IMG/VR virus record: IMGVR_UViG_3300015373_000011
Span: 1-44,053 of that record
Strand: one strand, 5' to 3'
From: a virus
Length of the DNA: 44,053 nucleotides
The translations under genes and the position numbers were made by a program. Below the pieces are notes generated by a model. It saw only the letters and a list, made by a program, of their open reading frames with translations, made no database searches and was not told where the DNA came from. Below, piece after piece: positions 5,969-13,200 of the stretch (position 1 is the stretch's first letter; each line of letters starts with the position of its first letter).

Positions 5969-6369
5969 TAGCAGTCAGATTGGGAACGTACTTGTGGGTC
6001 CTTTGCGTTAGGATGAGCAGGATTCAATGCTGAATCTCCAATGTAATCTGCAAGCTCCCTCAAAGACTGAGATTCGACGGCGTTTGATCCTATCATAACC
6101 TCGGCTACAGGTTTCAGTTTCGTCAAATCGTCCTCGTCTAGCTGATCGTAGATGTCGGACCAAGCCTCTCGTCGGTTGCTTGAGGCGTGAGATAGAACTA
6201 TTAAGGCTCGAACGGCTGTCCGATTGCGGTCGTTATTTACCTCACAAGCCTTTTCCTGAACATCGTGTACTCCTCTGTAAGCCTGTTCGGCTCGGGCAAA
6301 GACGATTGCGAATACGCCCACTATCAAGATAATGGCCCAAGTACGGGTATCCCAGGCTCCATTTGCCAC
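5968..6369 (-). CDS. N-terminally membrane-anchored small protein
   Basis: 133 residues. A short N-terminus is followed by one membrane helix (about 10-27, RTWAIILIVGVFAIVFARA), then a helical soluble part with ARAEQAYRGVHDVQEKACEVNNDRNRTA-type sequence. It resembles the 162-residue protein at 8933-9421 in plan (one N-terminal helix, a conserved-looking ERNRAL or NDRNRTA region and a Cys), so the two may be distant relatives. The start is GTG at 6369. It lies between two tRNA genes and ends at the first base of tRNA-Leu(UAA). Function unknown. Confidence 0.7.
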   Translation of the reverse strand: MANGAWDTRTWAIILIVGVFAIVFARAEQAYRGVHDVQEKACEVNNDRNRTAVRALIVLSHASSNRREAWSDIYDQLDEDDLTKLKPVAEVMIGSNAVESQSLRELADYIGDSALNPAHPNAKDPQVRSQSDC

Positions 6370-6390
6370 TTTCTCTATTGTAACTCCTTA

Positions 6391-6472
6391 TGCGCGGGGT
6401 GAGACTCGAACTCACACTCACCGAAGAACACGGACCTAAACCGTGCGCGTCTACCTATTCCGCCACCCGCGC
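6391..6472 (-). tRNA. tRNA-Leu, anticodon UAG
   Basis: 82 bases. Acceptor GCGCGGG/CCCGCGC, discriminator A, no CCA. D-arm GCGGAATAGGTAGACGC, anticodon stem CACGG/CCGTG with loop TTTAGGT (anticodon TAG), a 13-base variable arm TTCTTCGGTGAGT, T-arm GTGAG-TTCGAGT-CTCAC. A normal class II leucine tRNA reading CTA, a codon very rare in Streptomyces. Confidence 0.97.
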
Positions 6473-6562
6473 TCAATCTAAACATTTCGGCAAAATGCCA
6501 GCGGCGCGTGATTACACGCCCGTAGAACGACTAGATACCACTGGAACTACAAAAAGACATAC
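6473..6562 (-). other. Structured intergenic stretch before tRNA-Leu(UAG)
   Basis: 90 bases without a convincing gene. On the minus strand it holds GGGCGTG-TAAT-CACGCGCC and GGCA-TTT-TGCC hairpins. A chance 11-codon frame starts at the ATG that overlaps the upstream stop. It probably separates the coiled-coil gene transcript from the tRNA. Confidence 0.4.
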
Positions 6563-6892
6563 TCATATCTCTATCGTTTCTCTTTCTTCAGGTATATCTA
6601 TATACGTTTCTTTAAATTTATCAATACTATCTTTTGTTTTCTTCCTTTCTCTTTCTAGTTCTTTCATTCTATTTATTAATCTAGTTATCTTTTTTCTTTG
6701 TAATTCATTAATCTTCTTTTGTTCTGCTAATTGTCTCTCTAGTTTTACTTCGGGATAATCATGTAGATTGCGTAGTCTATCTTGCTGTTGGAGCCTCTGG
6801 TTAAGCCTTTTCTTCTTAGCTCTCTTAAAGGCATCTTTCTGCGCCTGCTTAAACTTATCTTTCTCTCTGAACTGGAAATCATATTGTGGCAA
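6563..6892 (-). CDS. Coiled-coil protein of unknown function
   Basis: 109 residues, almost entirely Lys/Arg/Glu/Gln-rich helix (for example QLAEQKKINELQRKKITRLI), predicted to form a long coiled coil. It ends PEERETIEI, an acidic isoleucine tail shared with other small proteins at 39080, 40163 and 40444. The start is uncertain: a TTG at 6892 overlaps the helicase end, with no good ribosome-binding site. Base composition is more AT-rich than its neighbours. It is coupled to the SF2 helicase gene by overlap and may be a partner of it, which is inference. Confidence 0.7.
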   Translation of the reverse strand: MPQYDFQFREKDKFKQAQKDAFKRAKKKRLNQRLQQQDRLRNLHDYPEVKLERQLAEQKKINELQRKKITRLINRMKELERERKKTKDSIDKFKETYIDIPEERETIEI

Positions 6893-8282
6893 TTTCTAGG
6901 CCCCTTTTCTTATAGACCTGAAAGAGACGGGTTTTGTATTGAGAGTCTAGAACCCCTACCTTTCGGTCGGCGTAATCGTACACTAGTGCTTCTGTCTTGT
7001 CATCGTGCTGTCGTTCTACTCGGCCCACTTGCTGAGTCACTAGTCCTGTGTTTCGCTGAGGATAAGCGAGATGGATACGATCAAGACGAGGAATATCAAG
7101 AGCCTCGTCGGCGAGAGTAGAAAAGACAATGCAGGGTCGAGTTTCCAAGGTGTTCTTTGCATACTGACGGTCCTCTGGACTTTCCTTCCCAGTCAATTTA
7201 ATCATCGGGTCTGGGTATCCTGCGGCTTCTACCAGATTGTAAAGGTGATCTAGGTGTTCTAAACGCTTTGAAATGACAAGTTGATGAGTTCCAGAATTTT
7301 CTAATATTTTATTTTTAATTAATTCATTTCGTTTCGGATCATTTGTCAAGGCCTTCAATAGTTCTGGATAATTGCTTTTCCTATAACGTGATTCGGTCGG
7401 TCTAAAGGGAAAGTAAAAATCCGTATTAACAACAATAATTTTCGGTTTTATTAAAGAATCTACTTCGTCCGGTTCTGTGGTGTGGAAGACTGGTCCGAGG
7501 ACAATCTCTGCGAGTTTGAAGTCTCCTGTTTTCTCTGGCGTAGCAGATACGCCCAAGCGATATACACTGGTAAAAGAGTTAACCAACCTACGGTAGGTAT
7601 CTGCCGTAGCATGATGGCACTCATCCAAGCACATGAAGCCAAAAGAATCAAAGAATCCATCAGCGACCAATTCGTCGTAACGTCGATGTAGAGTTTGTGC
7701 AGTTGCGATTGTGATTTGTTCTGAGACATAAAAGTCTTCATCTCCTATTTGTCCTATCTCTACGTTTGGGCCGAGGAAATCCTCCACCCTTTCCTGCCAC
7801 TGCCAGAGAATGTCTTTTGTGTTTACGATGACGATAGCTTTTAATCCGAGTCTTTGTATCGCAAATAAAACTGTGGCCGTCTTACCACTCCCAGCCGGTG
7901 CCTTATAGATTCCATCGTGATGGCGGTCAATCTCATACAGCGCCTTTTCCTGCCATATCCGAGGCTCAAGGATGGGTTCCTCATATGCAGCTTCATTTAT
8001 ACAAGTTCCAGTTCCATCGGCCAGAACTCTAAACCCCATTTGTTGTAAACCTTTGTGAAGTTTTCCGAGGAAACCTCTAGGGATTATGAATTCTCTGTCA
8101 TCTTCCTCCCAAAGCTGGACTGTATCTGGCATATCCTGCCAGCCCCAGAGATGATGTTTGGCAGCTTCCTTTTTTTCTATGTTAGGAATACTTAATGCTT
8201 CCTTGAGATACTCGACAACTTCTGTAGGAGTAGTCTTAAGGGGCATTCTTATCTTGTCATCTAGATCGATGCGAATGTCCAT
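6879..8282 (-). CDS. SF2 DEAD/DEAH-type helicase (XPB/UvsW-like)
   Basis: 467-residue ATP-dependent nucleic acid helicase, probably acting in phage recombination, fork repair or transcription. Motifs in order: Q-like RIWQEKALYEI (about 108), Walker A APAGSGKT (128-135), CLDECHH with the DECH box (about 218-224), motif III VSATPE (about 245), and in the second domain VFSTLADEALDIP and motif VI QQVGRVER. Domain size and order fit the XPB/UvsW-like group. The ATG at 8282 has no ribosome-binding site; a TGG-TACAAT element ends 8 bases upstream, so the mRNA is probably leaderless. It is divergent from the plus-strand gene at 8302 with only 19 bases between them. Confidence 0.9.
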   Translation of the reverse strand: MDIRIDLDDKIRMPLKTTPTEVVEYLKEALSIPNIEKKEAAKHHLWGWQDMPDTVQLWEEDDREFIIPRGFLGKLHKGLQQMGFRVLADGTGTCINEAAYEEPILEPRIWQEKALYEIDRHHDGIYKAPAGSGKTATVLFAIQRLGLKAIVIVNTKDILWQWQERVEDFLGPNVEIGQIGDEDFYVSEQITIATAQTLHRRYDELVADGFFDSFGFMCLDECHHATADTYRRLVNSFTSVYRLGVSATPEKTGDFKLAEIVLGPVFHTTEPDEVDSLIKPKIIVVNTDFYFPFRPTESRYRKSNYPELLKALTNDPKRNELIKNKILENSGTHQLVISKRLEHLDHLYNLVEAAGYPDPMIKLTGKESPEDRQYAKNTLETRPCIVFSTLADEALDIPRLDRIHLAYPQRNTGLVTQQVGRVERQHDDKTEALVYDYADRKVGVLDSQYKTRLFQVYKKRGLEIATI

Positions 8283-8283
8283 G

Positions 8284-8292
8284 TGCTAGGAT
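8284..8292 (+). promoter_or_regulatory. Extended -10 promoter for the plus-strand pair
   Basis: TGC-TAGGAT, within TGTGCTAGGAT, ends 9 bases before the ATG at 8302, so transcription would begin 2-3 bases before the start codon. No -35 hexamer is evident at 17-18 bases. The same GTGCTANNNT element occurs at four other promoter-like sites in the window. It overlaps the opposing -10 on the minus strand by two bases. Confidence 0.55.
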
Positions 8293-8299
8293 TGTACCA
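8291..8299 (-). promoter_or_regulatory. Extended -10 promoter for the SF2 helicase
   Basis: On the minus strand TGG-TACAAT lies 8 bases before the helicase ATG; TACAAT differs from TATAAT at one position. Transcription would start at or next to the start codon. It faces the plus-strand promoter and shares bases 8291-8292 with it, so the two cannot easily be occupied at once. Confidence 0.55.
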
Positions 8300-8301
8300 A
8301 C

Positions 8302-8604
8302 ATGGCGAAAAACCCAGGTAAGCGCAGTCGTCGTGGTGTGGGCGAATGTGGCAATCCTTTCTGTACTAAACCTAAAGCACCAGAATCTTTCCTCTGTGAG
8401 GAGCATCGTGACCAGATTGCGAAGTGGAGAACCGAGGACGATGAAGACCCGTGGCTCATTCCGAATCAGCGATCAGACAGTAAGGTTGCGAAAAGGCAAA
8501 AACGCCGACCAGTGATACCGACCTGTACCATGGTGGGCTGCTACAACGAAAGGGTTCCGCCCTCTTCGTTCTGTTTTGCACATGAAGATATAGGAGAAGA
8601 ATGA
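8302..8604 (+). CDS. Cys-rich zinc-binding small protein, plus strand
   Basis: 100 residues with two similar zinc-binding halves: ECGNPFCTKPKAPESFLCEEH and, near the C-terminus, TCTMVGCYNERVPPSSFCFAH, each C-x(3-4)-C-x(n)-C-x-x-H. This internal duplication suggests two treble-clef-like knuckles that may bind nucleic acid or protein. A basic linker lies between them (SKVAKRQKRRP). It is the first gene of a two-gene plus-strand unit in an otherwise minus-strand area, divergent from the SF2 helicase. No good ribosome site is present; a leaderless start is likely. Specific function unknown. Confidence 0.75.
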   Translation: MAKNPGKRSRRGVGECGNPFCTKPKAPESFLCEEHRDQIAKWRTEDDEDPWLIPNQRSDSKVAKRQKRRPVIPTCTMVGCYNERVPPSSFCFAHEDIGEE

Positions 8605-8828
8605 GTATTTACGAAACACAGAATTGCAATTGGTGTGGCTGTCCTTATTACCTTCTTCCTGCTAGATCACCTAATGGAGGCTGGTGGGAACACGATGGTC
8701 ACAAATGGTGCATGCTAGCTATTAAGAGATATCACGAAGAGAAAATCGAAGCCCTTAACGCTCGTATTGTTGCTTTAGAGAGCAGGCCCGATTACACGCG
8801 GCCTCTAGGAAGCACTATAGAAGTCTAG
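8601..8828 (+). CDS. Cys-rich small protein, plus strand
   Basis: 75 residues. NCNWCGCPYYLL and, further on, HKWCMLAIKRYH supply a C-x-x-C and a C/H pair for zinc; a helical C-terminal part follows (EEKIEALNARIVALES). It ends STIEV, close to the ETIEI tails of other small genes. The ATG overlaps the previous stop (ATGA) and has AGGAGA 5 bases upstream, so it is translated after the gene at 8302. Function unknown. Confidence 0.75.
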   Translation: MSIYETQNCNWCGCPYYLLPARSPNGGWWEHDGHKWCMLAIKRYHEEKIEALNARIVALESRPDYTRPLGSTIEV

Positions 8829-8932
8829 GCAGGGCTAAGGACCAGGCTGCCGCGAGATACACCTGGCCCTGGCCCTCTTGTTGGGAGCAGCTAACCGCCT
8901 AGGGGCTAGCGGAGCGCTCAACCATGTACAAG
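8829..8932. other. Convergent intergenic region with inverted repeats
   Basis: The plus-strand pair and the minus-strand virion operon end facing each other here. Imperfect inverted repeats are seen: GGACCAGG with CCTGGCCC, and GGCAG with CTGCC. They probably act as a two-way terminator, although no long T-run follows on either strand. Confidence 0.45.
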
Positions 8933-9421
8933 TTATCGCTCCGAATCATTATCTTCAGGAGGAGGCTGAGGTGGTAGGAATTCAGACCCAGGTAGCTTGC
9001 CGATTTCTTTAGGTCTTGACGGATAAATAGGATCGGGTTCCGGATTACCGTATTCATGTGTGCCGCCTAGTCCTAGGATTCCTGACTTATAAGTTTCGTC
9101 ACAGACAGCGGGGGCGTCATCAATAGCCGCTCGCTTTTCTGTATCTGGCAAGAATCGAATAATCGCTTGATTAAAAGATTCGGCCCCCTGCTCGGGAGTT
9201 AGATTTGTTAAATAGTTGTACGTTCTTTTCAGATCAGTGATATTGGTCTGATGGAGATTCTCTTGCTGTAGACAGAATTGGCTTAGAGCACGGTTACGCT
9301 CATCAGCATTTGCATAAAAAGCAAAGGCACCAATAAATAGTAATGCTAGATAGCTGCCCATTACGGCTCCCCAAGCAACAGGCCCCTTAGCCGTTGATCT
9401 AAGCCACTCTAGAATCCCCAT
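8933..9421 (-). CDS. Membrane-anchored protein at the end of the virion operon
   Basis: 162 residues from the ATG at 9421 (AGGA upstream). One membrane helix at about 16-38 (VMGSYLALLFIGAFAFYA), a helical soluble part with ERNRALSQFCLQQENLHQTN, and a Pro-rich acidic tail (PPQPPPEDNDS). Position after the fibre and two other small membrane proteins suggests a spanin-, holin- or exit-related role in a lysis cassette, but no recognised lysis motif is present and no endolysin gene was found beside it. Confidence 0.6.
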   Translation of the reverse strand: MGILEWLRSTAKGPVAWGAVMGSYLALLFIGAFAFYANADERNRALSQFCLQQENLHQTNITDLKRTYNYLTNLTPEQGAESFNQAIIRFLPDTEKRAAIDDAPAVCDETYKSGILGLGGTHEYGNPEPDPIYPSRPKEIGKLPGSEFLPPQPPPEDNDSER

Positions 9422-9534
9422 ATTAATCCTGCCGTTAGAACTGCTAATCCTAATGCTACCCAATAGGCGATGAATGCAGGAAGAGATACTTGCTTCGGCT
9501 GTAACTTAACTAGGAAGATTTGCCAGCGCTTCAT
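9409..9534 (-). CDS. 41-residue membrane peptide, holin-like
   Basis: Starts MKRWQIFLVKLQPKQVSL at an ATG preceded by GGAGGAG, which overlaps the stop of the upstream gene, and has one membrane helix (AFIAYWVALGLAVLTAGLIWG). A positively charged N-terminus and a single helix fit a small holin or antiholin, or a packaging-independent membrane peptide. It overlaps the next gene by 13 bases. The coupled start and strong ribosome site support a real gene in this frame rather than the longer serine-rich frame. Confidence 0.6.
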   Translation of the reverse strand: MKRWQIFLVKLQPKQVSLPAFIAYWVALGLAVLTAGLIWGF

Positions 9535-9713
9535 TTGCTCTCCTCCTTCTTGGGAACGGGTGCTCCCAGAGCGCCTAGCGCTGCTATTACTAATGCTGGG
9601 TGCTCGGCTAGACTGGTTCCGAACAACAGCACTTCGAGGCCTTGTTCTGCTAGCACTGCTGCTCCCGCTATGCGGAGTGCTCCTGGCCAATTGGTCAAAA
9701 TTTTGTCCCACAC
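9531..9713 (-). CDS. 60-residue hydrophobic protein, holin-like candidate
   Basis: GTG start at 9713 with AGG five bases upstream, inside ATAGGTATGA. Two moderately hydrophobic stretches (LRIAGAAVLAEQGLEVLLFG and HPALVIAALGALGAPV) and a charged PKKEESK end. Together with the two following membrane proteins it forms a compact three-gene set after the tail genes, where many phages keep holins. The holin call is contextual, not sequence-proven. Confidence 0.55.
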   Translation of the reverse strand: MWDKILTNWPGALRIAGAAVLAEQGLEVLLFGTSLAEHPALVIAALGALGAPVPKKEESK

Positions 9714-9724
9714 TCATACCTATT

Positions 9725-9772
9725 GTAATCCATAGATTACGTATAAGAGTAAGTGTACTAGTTTTATACTAG
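9725..9772. promoter_or_regulatory. Two perfect small inverted repeats upstream of the membrane cassette
   Basis: GTAATC-CATA-GATTAC at 9725-9740 and CTAGT-TTTAT-ACTAG at 9758-9772. Each can form a hairpin in RNA or serve as a dimeric protein site. On the minus strand TACAAT lies in the first, next to the 9713 start, so a local promoter is possible. Confidence 0.4.
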
Positions 9773-9782
9773 AACGTGTAAA

Positions 9783-9971
9783 TTAGGAATCGTTTTTCTT
9801 AGGCTCTTCGGCCACTGGTTCCGCTTGCGCTCGATTAATGCTTTGCAAGGAACCAGTTAGATTCGAAATTACGCTCTGCCACTGCTGAGCCTCTTCGACA
9901 GTCTCAGCTTCGGCAATCTTCGCGGCTGCATTAGCTACTGCTGCTTCGATATTTTCTTGGATATCGCTCAT
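9783..9971 (-). CDS. Small Ala/Glu-rich helical protein
   Basis: 62 residues, mostly one amphipathic helix (ENIEAAVANAAAKIAEAETV and EEAQQWQSVISNLTGSLQSI) ending in an acidic, probably flexible tail. ATG with AAGGAGA four bases upstream. It follows another small gene after the fibre. No family recognised; it might be a fibre chaperone or a structural accessory. Confidence 0.65.
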   Translation of the reverse strand: MSDIQENIEAAVANAAAKIAEAETVEEAQQWQSVISNLTGSLQSINRAQAEPVAEEPKKNDS

Positions 9972-9979
9972 TATTCTCC

Positions 9980-10234
9980 TTAGCCTGGTAGGTTAATTTT
10001 TCCACGCCACTTGTTTAGTCCAAGCTTAAGTAGAGATTCCACTTCGGTCGCTCGTACATCACCAGTAGCAATTACATCTACATCAATATTTCCGGTCTCT
10101 GGGTCTCGCTCTACGAGAACGTGTACCGTGGGTTGCTGATTTTGCTGTCCATCAACAACGGGAGGAGTAGTGTTTACCTTTACATCGTTTTCTTCAACTA
10201 CTACGGCATCTTGAACTACTTCGCCATTTTTCAT
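9980..10234 (-). CDS. Small acidic protein after the tail fibre
   Basis: 84 residues from the ATG at 10234, with AAAGGGG four bases upstream; a longer frame to 10291 would overlap the fibre end. Val/Asp-rich beta-prone sequence (VHVLVERDPETGNIDVDVIA) and then VRATEVESLLKLGLNKWRGK. Not recognised. Its position right after the fibre fits a fibre-assembly or head/tail accessory role. Confidence 0.65.
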   Translation of the reverse strand: MKNGEVVQDAVVVEENDVKVNTTPPVVDGQQNQQPTVHVLVERDPETGNIDVDVIATGDVRATEVESLLKLGLNKWRGKINLPG

Positions 10235-10277
10235 TTTGCCCCTTTCAAGTTGTAAATCAGCATTAAGTGTATCAGTC

Positions 10278-13200
10278 TTACACACCGGCATAAATCATAT
10301 AGTTGACGACCTGATAAGGCGGAAGGCTGTTTACACTGCTGGTTGTGGCAGTGCTCTGGCTGGCCGTATTACCCAATACACCGTGATTGTGAACATCCTG
10401 GAATCCATCTCCGAATCGGAACTGTGACCCACCTGCTCCACCGCCCGCTGACGCGCCACCCGTAGTACCAGATAGTGTGTGAGTGTGGGTAAAGTCGTGA
10501 GTATGTGCTTGTGAACCCGAAGAATTACCAAGTGCGTTATTCGCTGTTACTCGTCCTACGCCGCCGTCTGGTGCTATCGGTACACGGCCTCGTAAGTCGG
10601 GAACATTGAACGTGGTTGAACCGTCGCCTGTACCGTAAGTTGTACCAATGGCGGTAAACAATGCGGCGTATGTAGTACGACTAACGGCGGCACCATTACA
10701 CATCAGCCATAAGGAGGGCGCGGTTGAGCGAGCGGTAATTTTCAGGTCACCGATATCAAGCCGCATGAAATCGGAAGTACCGTCAGCACCGATAACTTGT
10801 TTCTCTACAGTTGCGGTAGAAGTAGAGATTCCTGTCGTGCCGGTCTGATAATGGTCCGCAACAACGGTAGATGTCAACGCTGCGTTGTAAACCGCAGCTT
10901 CATCCATCGTAATTGGGATGTGATAAGTGACGGTAAGAGAAATCCTATCGACACTAAGTACGATTCCGTTTACACCCTTAAAGCGCACCGCAAATCCGAA
11001 GTTTGCGTCATTGATTTGGGCAGGCGTAAGCGTGCCGTAAGTAGCAGCAGAACTAGAAAGGTTGTAGTTTAGGTCGGCGGCGCTGAACTGGTAACTATTG
11101 TATGTGTGACTTAACTGGCCTGTCGTTGAATTGTAGGTTGGGCGAACGAAAGTATCAATATCGAAAAATGCACCGGAGTTCGATGAATGCATCTCAATAT
11201 CAAACGTATAGGCTGTGATGACTGCGCCCGTTGGAAGCGCGAATCCTAATCCTCCACCGTAGATGTATTCGGTTCCTCCATTGGTTGACGTGGCCGTAGC
11301 ATAAGTATCGTTTGAACTGACAATATTTGCAGCATTCGTCCACGCGCCGGGTGGAGCGCCGCCGCCGAAGCCACCCTGGCCAGTAGTTGTAGGGAGCTTC
11401 CCTAAGGCAGTCGATCCGCTTGTTTGCACCTTACCGACCTTGTAAGGCGTGATGTTCTGGGCATCAATGTTGCCTGTTTGCGCTACGGCGGTTGCGTCAG
11501 ACACTCCATTCAGATATGTCTTGAGATTCGCTCCGTCATATGTGTGTACTACGTGGTAAGTAGTATTGGCGACAATCGTAGTTCCACCCGTAATTGTCTT
11601 GGCCACGCCGCCAATTAGTATCGAGAACTCAAGCTTGGCCGTGGATGTCTTATAGGTGGACTTCCAGTATTCGGGCTGGCTACCATTAACTGCGGAGCTA
11701 CGCAGCATCAATTTGGTATCCACATCAGGTAGGGCTTCAAACTTCACCCAATACTCAAGTGATAGACCATTTGTAACATTCTCGTTCAGCGCTGGCGTCG
11801 CTGAATACTGCATGCCTCCGGTTGTGCTCTGCTTGATAGCACCGTCCGTACCGGCGATCAGTCCTGTCGCAGCGGCGGGCAAGTCAACCGCAGACAGTGC
11901 TAGCGCGCCTGAGGAAACGGAGTCCGCCGAAATTGAGCCACCACCATTTAGACGCCAGAAGTGTTTCAAATTGGCATGCGCTTTAACGAGAGTGGAATAA
12001 CTCATCGGCGCAGTAGCAGAAGCCATCAGGCGAGATGTAGATGTGCCAGGATAAGCAGAAGTTGCTCCGTATACCGCCCCAATCTCTGATTCAGACGAAT
12101 CCAGCCACGCATGCTTGCGTGCGGTACTGGCAGGACTAGCCGTAACCGCATCTTGAGTTAGACCTCCCACGGCGTCAATTGCGCCTGAGAAAGATGCAGC
12201 GCCGGTAACTGGGATTACTACTGTTGGAGCGTCTGAAGCGTTATATGCAGTAAGGCCAGAAGTGTCAAGTACCACTCGTGCGCCTGTGGTATTAGTCTGA
12301 ATAGTGGTACCAGTAATCAATCCTGCTGTTAGATTGATGACGTTGCCTACATCTGCGAACATATTGGCAACGTTCAATTTGTTCGCAGTAATAGTTCCAT
12401 CAGAAATGCTTACAGCATTAATTTGCTCACGGATTTCAATTGCGTCGTAATCAAGAGTGCCTGTGGACGGACCCCAGTTATATACAGAAGGGCTTACCCA
12501 ATAAATTCCTGCTGGTACTGTGTATGTGTATTCCTGTAGTGTCCACGTAGTAATCGTGCTGTTATTTAGAGCGGAAGCTAAATCGGTAAAGCTAGTTCTA
12601 AGCGCAGAAGTTACATAATCTCCCGTGGGATAAGTACTCTTCTCATTCAAACGAACGTAATACGTTCCATTACCATTTGAGTGCTTTAGGAAAAGTCTTA
12701 CGCTGTATGTGACCCCTGGCTTAACAGCAATAGCTCTATAGCCTTCGCCAGCATTAGTACCAGATGGAATCCGAAACGCATAGTCACCGCTAGGTGCAGT
12801 TGAATCTAATACTGTGGTTAGGGCTAGCGGTCCACCCTCGACCAAGGCCCAGCTATCAGTAGAAGCGCCCTCCGCAGACCCGTTAGCAATTAAGTTGTCG
12901 CTTATATTGCTGACGGCAATTCTTGAGGCAGTTATCGTGCCAGCAGCGATTTCAGTCGCCGTAATAGTAGCCGCTGCGATTTCCGTGGCAGTAATCGTAT
13001 GGGCAGCAATATCGCCAGCCGTAATTGTGTTAGCCGCTATCTCCGTTGTCGTAATTGCATTAGTTGCAATCTGGCTGGCTGTAAGCGTATCTGTAACTAT
13101 ATTTCCAGCAGCAATTGTGGTAGCAGCGATTTGTGTACCAGTAATAGTCCCGGCAGCGATGTTTCCAGCCAGAATGGTCGTCGCAGCAATCTCATTTGTG

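Noticed and set aside
9409-9717. 102-residue frame rich in Ser and Arg before the 41-residue membrane peptide
   Set aside because: The upstream part is the shifted frame of the gene at 9531-9713; only the last 41 codons have a ribosome site and membrane helix.
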